The notes under the pieces were generated by a model. The model was not told where the DNA came from. It ran no database searches and saw nothing but the letters and a program-made list of their open reading frames with translations. Source: JBBREP01 sp963716525 (GTDB lineage Bacteria > Actinomycetota > Acidimicrobiia > IMCC26256 > PALSA-610). From it: a DNA stretch of 64,000 bases. Location: contig OY970315.1 in NCBI GenBank assembly GCA_963716525.1, forward strand, positions 1,364,001-1,428,000, read 5' to 3'. Shown piece after piece: positions 1 through 9,356 of this stretch (positions within the stretch are counted from its first letter, which is position 1; each line of letters opens with the position of its first letter). A program made the position numbers and the translations under genes.

Positions 1-864
1 GTCGTCGAGAAGCCGTCGGAGTTCGCCGAGCGTTCCCTGCAGCTCACGTACGCGTCGGTGAAGATGAACCAGAGGGCCGAGATCGTCGCGATCTCGCGGA
101 CGCTGGCGATCTACACCGAGCGCAAGACGGCGCGCGAGAAGGGCAAGTACGCGCAGCTCGAGCCGGCGTCGTACACCGACGAAGATCTCGAACGGCTCGA
201 CGCGATCTACGCGGCAGAGGTGCCGCGCGGCGCCGAGCCCCGCTACTTCGAGGACGTACACGTCGGCGATGCGCTCCCGCCGATGGCCAAGGGTCCGCTC
301 ACCCTCACGGACATGATCGTGTTCCACGCCGGTGGCTACGGATTCGTGCCCTACGAGCCCTGCGCGAACCGGATCGCCTACAAGAACCGCCAGCGCATCA
401 AGCCCTTCTATGTGAAGAACGAGTACGGGATCCCGGATGTCGCGCAGCGCGTGCACTGGGATTCGGCATGGGCCCAGGCGATCGGCAACCCGATGGCGTA
501 CGACTACGGCGTGATGCGCGACTGCTGGCTCTCGCACCTGCTCACCGACTGGATCGGCGACGCCGGCTGGCTCGTCAGCCAGAGCAGCGAGATCCGCAAG
601 TTCAACTACATCGGCGACAGCCACGTCCTCACCGGCGAGGTCGTCGCCAAGCGTGTCGAAGACGGCCGCTGCCTCGTCGACATCGAGCTGCGCGGCACGA
701 ACCAGCGCGACACCGTGACCTGCCCCGGGCGGGCAACCGTCGCGCTGCCGAGCCGCGAGCACGGTGCGGTGATCCTTCCCGAGCCGCCCGACGACCTTCG
801 CCGCCAGGCCGCCGAGCGCATGGCCCGCCACGGGCAGCTCGTCCGCGCCCGGCGGACCGGCTGA
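1..864 (+). CDS. Hotdog-fold (MaoC/FAS1-dehydratase-like) acyl-CoA hydratase-type protein, 5' truncated
   Basis: The frame is open from base 1, so the N-terminus lies outside the window; 287 residues are visible. The segment PRYFEDVHVGD followed by GPLTLTDMIVFHAGG is the usual entrance to a MaoC-type hotdog domain. The later stretch (SEIRKFNYIGDSHVLTGEV, then an RGTNQRDTVTCPGRATVALP ending) resembles a second hotdog half. Such double-hotdog proteins usually hydrate or dehydrate enoyl-CoA thioesters in steroid, terpenoid or fatty-acid degradation. One base separates it from the next gene, an acyl-CoA dehydrogenase, so the two are surely co-transcribed. The family is clear; the substrate is not. 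Confidence 0.75.
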   Translation, partial: VVEKPSEFAERSLQLTYASVKMNQRAEIVAISRTLAIYTERKTAREKGKYAQLEPASYTDEDLERLDAIYAAEVPRGAEPRYFEDVHVGDALPPMAKGPLTLTDMIVFHAGGYGFVPYEPCANRIAYKNRQRIKPFYVKNEYGIPDVAQRVHWDSAWAQAIGNPMAYDYGVMRDCWLSHLLTDWIGDAGWLVSQSSEIRKFNYIGDSHVLTGEVVAKRVEDGRCLVDIELRGTNQRDTVTCPGRATVALPSREHGAVILPEPPDDLRRQAAERMARHGQLVRARRTG

Positions 865-865
865 C

Positions 866-1990
866 GTGCAGCTCGAGCTTGGCGACGCGCAGGCACTGCT
901 CCACGACACGACAGTCCGCTTCATCGAGCGCGAGCTCCCGGTCGCGGCAACGCGCGGCTTGCACGACGACCCGCTCGGCTTCGACCGACGCTGGCTCGGC
1001 CACTCGGCCGAGCTCGGCTGGTTCGCGATGCTCGTTCCCGAGGAGTACGGGGGCGGGAGTGTCTCCGGTTCGGGTGTCCTCGACGCCGCGATCATCGCCG
1101 AGGACCTCGGCGCGTGGGTGCAGCCCGGACCGTTCATCCCGATGAACGTGGTCGCGCACACGCTCGCCGCGCACGCCTCCGAGGTACAACGCGCTTCGCT
1201 CCTCCCGGCGATCGTGGCCGGCGACACGATCGCGACGTGGGCCGCGTTCGACGATCGGGGACAGTGGGACCACGGCGCCGGTGTGCGCGCGGTTGCCGAC
1301 GGAGAGCGCTTCGTGCTCACGGGAACGCGCGGCTTCGTGCAGGATGCCGCCGCGGCCGACGTCTTCTTGGTCGCCGCGGCGTGCGACGGTGCGACGGTGC
1401 AGTTCCTGGTGCCGCGCTCCGCCGGCATCCGCGTCGTTCCGCTCGAGTGTCTCGACCTCTCACGCCGCCTCGGCCACGTGGTGCTCGACGATGTCGCGGT
1501 TGCCGCCGATGCCCGGATCGCGGTGGATGCGGCCGATCTCGACGCGGAGCTGCTCACCGCGCTCGTGCTGGTGTGTGCCGACACCGTCGGCGCGCTCGAC
1601 CGCATGTTCTCCATGACTGTCGACTACGCGAAAGAGCGGGTCGCGTTCGGCCGGCCGATCGGGTCGTTCCAGGCGATCAAGCACCTGCTGGCCGACCAAG
1701 TGCTGTATCTCGAGACGTGCAAGGCGGCTGCCGTTGCCGCGGCCGAGGCAGTACAGCGCGGCGACGACGGCGCGGCCGAGACCGTGCACATGGCGGCCGC
1801 GTACGTCGCAGACGTCGGTAACGACATCGCCCAGGTGTGTCTCCAGGTGCACGGCGGGATCGGGTACACCTGGGAGCATGATCTGCACCTGTACCTGCGC
1901 CGAGTCCGCGCGAACGGCGCGCTGTACGGCGAGCCCACCTGGCATCGTGCGCGCGTGTGCGCGCTCGGTGGACTGCGTGGCGGGCAATGA
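866..1990 (+). CDS. Acyl-CoA dehydrogenase (subunit A of a likely pair)
   Basis: 374 residues, about the family's usual length. An ACAD N-terminal helical domain (ERELPVAATRG, then GWFAMLVPEEYGGG) precedes a middle domain and a C-terminal flavin domain with DYAKERVAFGRPIGSFQAIKH and QVHGGIGYTWEHDLHLYLRR. It oxidises acyl-CoA to enoyl-CoA and passes electrons to ETF. The GTG start at 866 follows the previous stop by one base. The stop overlaps the ATG of a second dehydrogenase by 4 nt. Adjacent unequal dehydrogenase pairs in actinobacteria often form alpha2beta2 enzymes (the FadE28/FadE29 type), so a heteromer is plausible but inferred. Confidence 0.88.
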   Translation: MQLELGDAQALLHDTTVRFIERELPVAATRGLHDDPLGFDRRWLGHSAELGWFAMLVPEEYGGGSVSGSGVLDAAIIAEDLGAWVQPGPFIPMNVVAHTLAAHASEVQRASLLPAIVAGDTIATWAAFDDRGQWDHGAGVRAVADGERFVLTGTRGFVQDAAAADVFLVAAACDGATVQFLVPRSAGIRVVPLECLDLSRRLGHVVLDDVAVAADARIAVDAADLDAELLTALVLVCADTVGALDRMFSMTVDYAKERVAFGRPIGSFQAIKHLLADQVLYLETCKAAAVAAAEAVQRGDDGAAETVHMAAAYVADVGNDIAQVCLQVHGGIGYTWEHDLHLYLRRVRANGALYGEPTWHRARVCALGGLRGGQ

Positions 1991-3249
1991 GCGAGCTCGA
2001 CGACTATCGACGGCAGGTGTGCGTGTGGCTGGAGGCGAACCTGCCGCGGCGCGAGCCCGGCGCGGCGCGGCGCGCGGCCCGTCACGTCGATGCCGCACGG
2101 TTCGAGCGCGCCCGGGCGCAGCAGCGGATCGTGTACGAGGCGGGATTCTTCGGCATCACGGTGCCGGTCGAGTACGGCGGCCAGGGGCTGACGAGCGCGC
2201 ACGAACGCATCTGGAACACGGAGTCGGCGGGCTATGCCGTGCCGGCACCGGGCGGCGTGGCAACCAGCGTCACGCTTGGGATCGTGCTGCCCACCATTCT
2301 GGCCCACGGGAGCGAGCCGCAGAAGCGCGAGTGGGTTCCGAAGATGCTGAGCGGGGAGGAGATCTGGGCGCAACTCCTTTCGGAGCCGGGCGCGGGCTCC
2401 GACCTTGCCGGCATCCTCACCCGCGCGACCCGTGACGGCGACACCTGGGTCATCACCGGCAACAAGGTCTGGTCATCCGGCGCACTGACGGCCGATTACG
2501 GGATCTGCCTGGCGCGTACCGACTGGGACGCGCCGAAGCACCGCGGGCTCACCTGGTTCAAGGTGCCGCTCCACGATCCCGCGGTCACGGTCCGGCCCGT
2601 CCGTGAGATCAACGGCGGCGCCGAGTTCTGCGAGGAGTTTCTCGACGGCGTCGCCGTCGGCGCAGACATGGCGATCGGCGATGTCAACGGCGGCTGGCCC
2701 ATCGCGAGCGCGATGCTCGCGTTCGAGCGGGCTGGTGTGTCCGCGCAAGCTCCGAGCGCCGGCCGGCCGCGCCGCGCGGCGCCGCGCTTGCCGGCCGACC
2801 TCGTCGCGCTTGCCGCCGCGCGCGGCTGCGAGAACGACGCCGCGGTGCACCAACTCGTCGCTCGAGCGCACATCAACGACTCGATGCACGCGCTGCTGAC
2901 CAAGCGCGTCATGGAGCGTTTGAAGACCGGCAACGCGGATCCATCGGTCGCTTCGTTGATCAAGCTCGGCGCGGGAATCATCCAGCCCTTACGGGCAGCG
3001 ATCGCGATGGAAATTGCCGGTCGCGCCGGGATTGCCTGGGCCGCCGGCGACGACGCCGCGTCGGAACCGGCGATCAACTTCCTCAACGGTCGCATCATGT
3101 CGATCGCTGGAGGCAGCAACCAGATCCAGCGCAACATCATCAGCGAGCGCGTGCTCGGTCTGCCGCGCGAGCCCAGCGCCGACGCCGACAAGCCGTTCCG
3201 CGACGTGCAGCGTGAAGCCCGGTCATGGGGCACGGGGCGGGTTCGATGA
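1987..3249 (+). CDS. Acyl-CoA dehydrogenase (subunit B of a likely pair)
   Basis: 420 residues from the ATG that overlaps the previous stop (ATGA); an upstream in-frame GTG at 1957 is less likely. Visible are the substrate/flavin loop LLSEPGAGSDLAGI, the motif ITGNKVWSSGALTADYG, and the C-terminal SIAGGSNQIQRNIISERVLGLPRE signature. Glu247 in AMLAFER sits where FadE29/IVD-type dehydrogenases carry the catalytic base. This suggests, without proof, that this subunit supplies the base of a heteromeric enzyme. It belongs to the + strand beta-oxidation run. Confidence 0.88.
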   Translation: MSELDDYRRQVCVWLEANLPRREPGAARRAARHVDAARFERARAQQRIVYEAGFFGITVPVEYGGQGLTSAHERIWNTESAGYAVPAPGGVATSVTLGIVLPTILAHGSEPQKREWVPKMLSGEEIWAQLLSEPGAGSDLAGILTRATRDGDTWVITGNKVWSSGALTADYGICLARTDWDAPKHRGLTWFKVPLHDPAVTVRPVREINGGAEFCEEFLDGVAVGADMAIGDVNGGWPIASAMLAFERAGVSAQAPSAGRPRRAAPRLPADLVALAAARGCENDAAVHQLVARAHINDSMHALLTKRVMERLKTGNADPSVASLIKLGAGIIQPLRAAIAMEIAGRAGIAWAAGDDAASEPAINFLNGRIMSIAGGSNQIQRNIISERVLGLPREPSADADKPFRDVQREARSWGTGRVR

Positions 3250-3268
3250 GCACGCGGGAGGAGGTGCC

Positions 3269-4051
3269 GTGACCGACGTGATCCGGCTCGACGTCATCGA
3301 CCGAATCGGCACCATCACGATGCATCGTCCCGAGACCCGCAACGCGCTGAACGGCGAACTCGTCGCGGCGCTCGACGCCGCCGTGAAACAGATGGCAGCC
3401 GACACCGACGTGAAGGTCGTCGTGCTCACGGGTGCGGCCGCTCCCGGCGTGCGGGGCGGCTTCTGCTCCGGCGGCGACGTCAAGGAGGGGCGCGGTCACG
3501 GGATGGAGCTCGGGGTGCCGCGCGAGGCGCTGACCGGCGACCTCGCCCGCCACGACGAGCACGCGGCGATGCTGCTGCACGTCATGGCGAAGCCGTCGAT
3601 CGCGATGATCGGCGGACCGGCTATCGGCGCGGGCTGCAGCCTCGCCGCGGCATGCGACCTCCGCTTCGCATCCGACGACGCAGTGTTTTCAGCCGGATTC
3701 TCGCCGATCGGGCTGTCGGGCGACTACGGCGGCTCCTTCTTCTGGACGCGCGTTGCCGGCACGGCGGTCGCGCGGCGCCTGTATCTCATGAACGAGCGGC
3801 TGACCGCCGACCAGGCGCACGCGCTGGGCATGGTCCACGAAGTCGTGCCGGCCGCCGGGCTCCGACCACGGGTCATGGAGGTTGCCGCACAGCTCGCGCG
3901 CACGCCGAGCGCCGTCCTGGCGCGCATCAAGGACAACCTGAACGAAGCCGAGGACGAGGTGGCCCGGCGCCGCTTCTTGTTTGCGCACGAAGCGGAGAAC
4001 CAGATCGCGTCGGGCCGGGGGCGGACGCCGCGGAGACCGGCCGTTCCGTAG
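3269..4051 (+). CDS. Enoyl-CoA hydratase/isomerase family protein
   Basis: 260 residues from GTG 3269, preceded by a purine-rich ribosome site (GGGAGGAGG, 3255-3263). Crotonase-fold motifs are present: NALNGELVAAL, the oxyanion-hole loop GGFCSGGDVKEG, and GPAIGAGCSLAAACDLRFA. At the second catalytic position the usual Glu is replaced by the segment IGLSGDYGGSFFW, as in PaaG/isomerase-type members. The reaction could therefore be hydration, isomerisation or thioester hydrolysis. It lies 19 nt after the dehydrogenase pair. Confidence 0.86.
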   Translation: MTDVIRLDVIDRIGTITMHRPETRNALNGELVAALDAAVKQMAADTDVKVVVLTGAAAPGVRGGFCSGGDVKEGRGHGMELGVPREALTGDLARHDEHAAMLLHVMAKPSIAMIGGPAIGAGCSLAAACDLRFASDDAVFSAGFSPIGLSGDYGGSFFWTRVAGTAVARRLYLMNERLTADQAHALGMVHEVVPAAGLRPRVMEVAAQLARTPSAVLARIKDNLNEAEDEVARRRFLFAHEAENQIASGRGRTPRRPAVP

Positions 4052-4122
4052 CCACGCCCGATTCAGTACATTCAGCACACTGCTCGCCGGCCGCCGGCCG
4101 CCGGACCACCAAAGGGCGTTCA

Positions 4123-4899
4123 TTGGACTGCACCGCGATTGCTTTCGACGTCGCCGACCAGGTCGCCACGATCACGCTCGACCGGCCCGAGGCTCTGAAC
4201 TCGTTCAACGACGCGATGGCCGCGGAGATCGCCTGGGCCTGGCAGACCGTGCGCGACCGCGACGACATCCATGTCGCCGTACTGCAGGCGAACGGCGAGC
4301 GGGCGTTCTGCACAGGTGTCGACATCAAGGGCGGCGCGACCTGGTTCATGCGCCCGAACGTCTGGAACAGTTTCGACCCCGGCGCCACCCTGTCCCCGAA
4401 GTTCCATCACAAGGTGTGGAAGCCGGTGATCGTTGCCGTGCACGGACTGTGCGCGGGCGGCGCGCAGTACTTCCTCAACGAAGCCGACATCATCATCTGC
4501 TCCGAGGACGCGGTGTTCTTCGACCCGCATGCCAACGGCGGGATCGTGTCGGCGCTCGAACCGATCGGGATGCGTGCACGGGGTGTGCCGCTCGGCGACG
4601 TCCTGCGCTGGGCGTTGATGGGGACCGAGGAGCGCATCACCGCGCAGACCGCGCTCCGCCTCGGCCTCGTCACCGAAGTCGTTCCCCGCGGCGAGCTCAG
4701 AGCGCGCGCTCGGGAGATCGCGACCGCGATCGCCGCGCGCAACCCGAAGTCGGTGCAGGGAACTGTGCGCGCGATCTGGGAATCGCTCGAGATGCCACGG
4801 AGCATCGCGCTCCAGAACGGTATGGCGTACACGCACATCGGCAACGACATGTCGCCGGCGCGGTTGCCGCGACGCAACGATCCTCCGACCTATCGCTAG
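4123..4899 (+). CDS. Enoyl-CoA hydratase/isomerase family protein
   Basis: 258 residues if the TTG at 4123 is the start: the crotonase fold begins at once (DCTAIAFDVADQVATITLDRPEALNSF) and AAAGGG lies just upstream. No ATG or GTG fits as well, so the start is moderately certain. Motifs are ERAFCTGVDIKGG (oxyanion hole) and VAVHGLCAGGAQYFLNEADIIICS. The active-site segment GIVSALEPIGM has Glu available. It probably acts in the same degradative pathway as its upstream neighbour but is only distantly similar to it. It ends 21 nt before the convergent regulator. Confidence 0.8.
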   Translation: MDCTAIAFDVADQVATITLDRPEALNSFNDAMAAEIAWAWQTVRDRDDIHVAVLQANGERAFCTGVDIKGGATWFMRPNVWNSFDPGATLSPKFHHKVWKPVIVAVHGLCAGGAQYFLNEADIIICSEDAVFFDPHANGGIVSALEPIGMRARGVPLGDVLRWALMGTEERITAQTALRLGLVTEVVPRGELRARAREIATAIAARNPKSVQGTVRAIWESLEMPRSIALQNGMAYTHIGNDMSPARLPRRNDPPTYR

Positions 4900-4920
4900 A
4901 GGGTCACGCGTGCCTGGCCG

Positions 4921-6303
4921 CTAGTGCAGGAACGCGACGAGTGCCTCGAGGTGCCTGAGCATGCGGTGACGGGCCAATTCCGCGTCGCGTGCCGCGACTG
5001 CGTCGACGATCCCGGAGTGGCTCCGTTGCACTTCGTCGATCACGGGGCGCGCCATGGTGCGGTTCGGAGAGCTGTATTGGTGCAAGCGCGTCATACGCAC
5101 GAGGACGCGCACGAACAGCTCGAGGATGCGGTTCCCGCAGCGCGTGGCCACCTCGTCGTGGAGATCGTGACCCACGACGTCGAACACGTTGGCCGGCGTC
5201 GCCCGCTCGGCCTCGAGCGCCTGGTGCAGCGCGGTGACGCCGGAGTCGTCGAGGCGCTTGATCGCCAGGTCGAGCACCGCAAGCTCGAGCCCGGCGCGCG
5301 CCTCGGCGATCTGCGAGAGGCTGGTGCGCCGCCATTCGAGATACACGGCGGCCGCGTCGGTGACGGCGGCGATGCTCGGTTCGACGACGAAGAGCCCACC
5401 TCGCGGACCCCGGCGCATCGACGCGACCTGCTGGAGCTCGAGCAGGCGAATCGCCTCGCGGAGGACCGCGCGGCTGACCCCGTAGCGTGTCATCAGGTCC
5501 GCTTCCGAGCCGATGAACGATCCGACCGGCCAGCCGTCGGCGACGATGGCGCGGAACACCTCGTTGGAGATCGCCTCGCCGCGCTTGGCGTCGCGAGCCG
5601 GGGCCGGCAGCGGCGCCGGCCATGTGCGCCGAGCCCGTCGCGTACGGATCCAGTCCGCCTCGTGCTCGAGGTGCACGCGCATGCAGTGGCGCGCTCGCCC
5701 GGCATCGCCGGCGAGGATCGCGGCGGTGATCGCGTCGTGCGCGTGCGACGCGGCGCGGCGGTTGGCGACGGGCACCATGCGAACATCGGGAACGTAGAGG
5801 CGCAACACCTTGGCCAGGATCCCGACGAAGAGCTCGAGCGCCGGGTTCTCACTCGATGACGCCAGGCGAGCGTGCAGCTCTCGGTCGTGTACGGGTTCTG
5901 CCGCCTCGCGCCGCGCGAGCGTGCGCAACGCGGCGATGCCGTCTTCGGTCAGGCGCTCCGTCGCGAGCGCCACGACGAGGTCCTCGACGACGAGCCGTGC
6001 TTCGACCACCTCGTCGAGGTGGGGCTTGATCCGGTGCAGGTACACGAACACCGCGGTGGTGACCGTCTCGATCGAGGGTTCGGCGATGACGAGCCCGCCC
6101 CCCGGGCCCCGACGCATCGCCGCGACCTGCTGGTGCTCGACGATGCGGACCGCCTCGCGAAACACGGCGCGGCTGACCTTGTAGCGCTCGACGAGCTCGC
6201 TCTCGGACCCGAGCACCTCGCCGGCGGGCCAACCGCGGCTCGCGATGTCGGCCACGATGCGATCGGCGGCCTGCCGGGCACGCTTCGGCGATGCGGCGGG
6301 CAC
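4921..6303 (-). CDS. Tandem GntR/FCD (FadR-like) double regulator
   Basis: 460 residues, about twice a normal FadR-type protein. Two complete units are fused: winged-helix 1 (about 8-75, GSESELVERYKVSRAVFREAVR) with an FCD-like ligand domain (about 95-225), then winged-helix 2 (about 238-305, GSEADLMTRYGVSRAVLREAIR) with a second FCD domain (about 325-455). The halves share long runs such as MRRGPGGGL/MRRGPRGGL, so they arose by duplication. One chain would carry both DNA-binding heads that normally come from a dimer. The start is GTG at 6303, with a TANNNT box 6 nt upstream. It probably senses an acyl-CoA and controls the flanking catabolic genes. Confidence 0.85.
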   Translation of the reverse strand: MPAASPKRARQAADRIVADIASRGWPAGEVLGSESELVERYKVSRAVFREAVRIVEHQQVAAMRRGPGGGLVIAEPSIETVTTAVFVYLHRIKPHLDEVVEARLVVEDLVVALATERLTEDGIAALRTLARREAAEPVHDRELHARLASSSENPALELFVGILAKVLRLYVPDVRMVPVANRRAASHAHDAITAAILAGDAGRARHCMRVHLEHEADWIRTRRARRTWPAPLPAPARDAKRGEAISNEVFRAIVADGWPVGSFIGSEADLMTRYGVSRAVLREAIRLLELQQVASMRRGPRGGLFVVEPSIAAVTDAAAVYLEWRRTSLSQIAEARAGLELAVLDLAIKRLDDSGVTALHQALEAERATPANVFDVVGHDLHDEVATRCGNRILELFVRVLVRMTRLHQYSSPNRTMARPVIDEVQRSHSGIVDAVAARDAELARHRMLRHLEALVAFLH

Positions 6304-6334
6304 GGGATCAGGCTAATCAGTAGACTGAATTCGC
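6304..6334. promoter_or_regulatory. Divergent leaderless promoters with inverted-repeat operator candidate
   Basis: The 31-nt gap between the GntR-type gene and the acyl-CoA ligase contains TCAGT (6317-6321), AG, then ACTGA (6324-6328), a perfect 5-bp inverted repeat. TAGACT (6321-6326) lies 8 nt before the + strand GTG. On the other strand TAGCCT (complement of 6310-6315) lies 6 nt before the regulator's GTG. Both fit leaderless -10 boxes. A repressor on the repeat would cover the + strand -10 and abut the - strand one, giving joint control and autoregulation. The operator role is inferred. Confidence 0.5.
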
Positions 6335-7909
6335 GTGGAGCACCCGTGGGACCGCCGTCTCGGAGTGTGGTACATCGCCCAGGACCGGCCGGATCGGCCC
6401 GCGATCGTCGAGTCGCCGAGCGGGCGGGCCTGGACCTTCGGCGAGCTGGCGGGGCGCGCCCATCAGCTCGTGCATGCCCTGCGCAGCCGGGGAATGCGGG
6501 CCGGTGACATCGTCGCGTACGCGCTCCCGAACGACGTCGACATGCTGGTGTGGCAGCTCGCGGCGTCAGAGTCGGGTCTGCGAACGATCGCGCTGAACCC
6601 GGCGCTGTCGAGTGCCGAGATCCGCGGCATCGTCGACCATTCCGGGGCGCGGTGTCTTGCCGTCGACCGCCAGTACGGTGCGCGCGCCGGCGATATCGCT
6701 GGCGATATCGGCGGCGAGACGGTCGCGCTGCGAGTCGCCGTTGCCGGTCCGATCGACGGCTTCCTCGAAGACGACGAGCTTGTCGCCGGGCACCCCGTCA
6801 CCGAACCCGCTGATCGCCACCTCGGCGGACCGATCTCGTACTCGTCGGGCACGACGGGCACGCCGAAGGCGGTGTGGCGCGAGTTCCCCGACGTCGATCC
6901 GTCGGTGGCGGCCGATCGCAACAAGCTCTTCGCTCGCGCGTTCCAGTTCCTGCCGATGGAGGGCTGCCATCTCGTCGCGGCCGGGATGCACCACGGCGGA
7001 TGCCAGGGCTTCTACCAGGGCGCGCTCGGCGCCGGGCAGGCGCTCGCGATCATGGGCAAGTTCGACGCGGAGCAGACGCTCGCCATGATCGAGCGGGATC
7101 GTGTCACGACCGCCTACATGGTGCCGACGCAGTTCGTCCGCCTGCTGCGGCTTCCCGAAGCGACGAGAGCGAAGTACGACCTGTCGAGCTTGCAGGTCGT
7201 CGTGCATTCGGCGGCACCGTGCCCGCTCGAGGTCAAGCGGCAGATGCTCGACTGGTGGGGTCCGGTGATCTGGGAGACCTACGGCGGCATGGAGGGCGCG
7301 GCCACGATCGCCAAACCGCATCGCTGGCTGGAACGACCCGGCACGGTGGGTCGCGCGGTCAAGGGCATGAAGGTGATGATCCTCGACGACGGTGGCGACG
7401 AGGTCGGCCCGAACGAGGTCGGGCACGTGTACATGGAGCCGGCGGGCGGGCCGAAGTGGGAGTACCGCAACGACCCCGAGCAGACGGCTGTGGCCCATCG
7501 AGGCCGGGCCTTCACGCTTGGCGACATCGGGTATCTCGACGAGAGCGGCTACCTGTTCATCTCCGATCGCGCCAAGGACCTGATCATCAGCGGCGGCGTG
7601 AACATCTACCCGGCCGAGGTGGAAGGCGTCCTCGCCGGCCACCCTGCGGTCGGTGACGTGGCGGTCATCGGCGTGCCCGACGCGGAGTGGGGCGAGCAGG
7701 TGAAGGCGGTCGTCGAGCTCGCCGCGACCCACGAGCCGTCCGACGAACTCGCGCGGGAGCTGATCGGGTACTGCCGGGCGCGGCTCAGCGCCTACAAGTG
7801 CCCCCGTTCGGTCGACTTCACCGGCGCGCTCCCACGCACCGACACCGGCAAGCTCTACAAGCGCCGGTTACGCGACGACTATTGGAAGGGCGTGACGCGC
7901 AATATCTAG
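6335..7909 (+). CDS. Acyl-CoA synthetase (AMP-forming, ANL superfamily)
   Basis: 524 residues. It activates a carboxylic acid through an acyl-adenylate to its CoA thioester. The P-loop-like motif YSSGTTGTPKAV, the adenine loop ETYGGMEGA, the hinge GYLFISDRAKDLIISGGVNIYPAEVE and the C-terminal catalytic lysine region TDTGKLYKRRLRDDY are all present. The GTG start at 6335 has no Shine-Dalgarno but has a TAGACT box at leaderless spacing. Being divergent from the tandem regulator suggests it supplies the first CoA ester of the pathway that regulator controls. The substrate is unknown. Confidence 0.9.
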   Translation: MEHPWDRRLGVWYIAQDRPDRPAIVESPSGRAWTFGELAGRAHQLVHALRSRGMRAGDIVAYALPNDVDMLVWQLAASESGLRTIALNPALSSAEIRGIVDHSGARCLAVDRQYGARAGDIAGDIGGETVALRVAVAGPIDGFLEDDELVAGHPVTEPADRHLGGPISYSSGTTGTPKAVWREFPDVDPSVAADRNKLFARAFQFLPMEGCHLVAAGMHHGGCQGFYQGALGAGQALAIMGKFDAEQTLAMIERDRVTTAYMVPTQFVRLLRLPEATRAKYDLSSLQVVVHSAAPCPLEVKRQMLDWWGPVIWETYGGMEGAATIAKPHRWLERPGTVGRAVKGMKVMILDDGGDEVGPNEVGHVYMEPAGGPKWEYRNDPEQTAVAHRGRAFTLGDIGYLDESGYLFISDRAKDLIISGGVNIYPAEVEGVLAGHPAVGDVAVIGVPDAEWGEQVKAVVELAATHEPSDELARELIGYCRARLSAYKCPRSVDFTGALPRTDTGKLYKRRLRDDYWKGVTRNI

Positions 7910-7922
7910 GCGCGCTCGGGCG

Positions 7923-9338
7923 CTAGCTCGAGATGTCTTGCAGTGCCGTCACCGGCTTCCATTCGCCGGTGCTCCCGAGCGACGAGTCGTACGCCTGCAT
8001 GCGCCAGTTGTCGTCGGCCGAGTACTTGCCGGTGTGGATCGACGCGTACGGTCCGAGCCCGCCCGTAGAGATGTTCCCGTAGCTGTTCACGGTCGCGACC
8101 CAGTTCGCGTTGTTCGGGTACTTCCCGACCTTCAGCATGATGTTCTGGAACATCGAGACCATCGAGCAGGCGTCGCTGACCGCGCCGTGCGCATCGTCGA
8201 TCTTGCCGGCGCCGTTCTTCACCGTCTTCTCGGCGTTGGCGGCGTCCTTGCCGGTGTGCGCCTTGTAGATGTCGGCGCAGTACTTCCAGCTCGCGCTCTG
8301 GTCCTCTTCCTTCGCGGTCAACCCACCGGCGGTGAGGATGCCTTCGTACGGGTTCGGCTTGACACCCGACTGCTGCACCTGTTGCGCCTGGCTGAGGACG
8401 TCGGTGGTGTCGGCGAACAGGAGCGTGCCCGGGAGCTGCTTCTCGAGCGTCTCCACGAACGGCTTGTTGCTGGCGAGATCGCCGGAGAGGAACACGGCCT
8501 TGACGCCCTCGGTCTTCCACCGCTCGATGAAGGAGTCGAGCTGCGCCATCGCGGCCGTGTAGTCGCCGCTCGTGCCGACGTTGAGCAGCGCGGTCGAGCC
8601 GAGCTTCACCCCGGCGTGCTTCAGCACAGGAACGATTGTGTCGTCGACCACGGACTTGCGGGTCGTGTCGCCCATGACCGCAAGCGTCTTGCCGTCGAGC
8701 GTGTGCTGCTTCTGCGCGAGTTGCACGAGAATCGACGCGGCGCGCTCGGGCACGTCGCCCGGCGTGACGATCATGCCGGCCGGAGACATGTTCATGATCG
8801 CCTGCGTGAGATACAGGGTGATCAGGATCCGCTTCTCCTGCTTGGCGACGCAGGTCTGCGCGTCACCGGAGAAGTCGACGAACGTCCCGATGACCGCGAA
8901 CACCTTGTCGTCCTGGGTGAGGCTGGTGCACACCGAGGTGATGCCGTTCGCCGCTGTGCCGAGCGGCGAGTAGTACTTGTAGACGGGCACGATCTTGCGG
9001 CCGTTGATGCCGTCGTGCTGGTTGATGTCGTCGATGTAGGCGTTGTACGCCGCTTCTTGTTCCTGCTTCGTCCTCGTCAGGTCGGTCACGCCGGCAAGCG
9101 TGCTGAAGTCGACGAGCGCGATACCGAGTTTGATCGACGTGGCGTCGACCCCCGTGCCGAGCGAGGTGTCGAGGGGCGTGCTCGCCTGCGAGCCCGGCGA
9201 GCTGCTCGTGCCGCCGTTGCTCGTGTTGCTCGCCTTGTTCCCACTCGACCCGCATGCCGCGAGCGCCGTCGCGAGCGCGACACATACGACACAGGCCCGG
9301 GTTCGCCGCGAGCTCGACCGACCTTGACTGTGGCTCAT
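7923..9338 (-). CDS. Periplasmic-binding lipoprotein, LivJ/type-1 family (orphan)
   Basis: 471 residues. A basic N-terminus, hydrophobic core and lipobox LAAC (Cys at about residue 29) show a lipoprotein anchored outside the membrane. A Ser/Thr/Gly linker leads to a type-1 periplasmic-binding fold (GVDATSIKLGIALVDFSTLAG, ... KIVPVYKYYSPLGTAANG). These usually bind branched-chain amino acids, amides or aromatic acids for an ABC importer. No permease or ATPase gene is adjacent. Upstream is a strong ribosome site (GAGGGGGAAGG). Its place in a lipid-catabolism island suggests uptake or sensing of a hydrophobic acid, which is inference. Confidence 0.87.
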   Translation of the reverse strand: MSHSQGRSSSRRTRACVVCVALATALAACGSSGNKASNTSNGGTSSSPGSQASTPLDTSLGTGVDATSIKLGIALVDFSTLAGVTDLTRTKQEQEAAYNAYIDDINQHDGINGRKIVPVYKYYSPLGTAANGITSVCTSLTQDDKVFAVIGTFVDFSGDAQTCVAKQEKRILITLYLTQAIMNMSPAGMIVTPGDVPERAASILVQLAQKQHTLDGKTLAVMGDTTRKSVVDDTIVPVLKHAGVKLGSTALLNVGTSGDYTAAMAQLDSFIERWKTEGVKAVFLSGDLASNKPFVETLEKQLPGTLLFADTTDVLSQAQQVQQSGVKPNPYEGILTAGGLTAKEEDQSASWKYCADIYKAHTGKDAANAEKTVKNGAGKIDDAHGAVSDACSMVSMFQNIMLKVGKYPNNANWVATVNSYGNISTGGLGPYASIHTGKYSADDNWRMQAYDSSLGSTGEWKPVTALQDISS

Positions 9339-9356
9339 GCCTTCCCCCTCAGGTGT

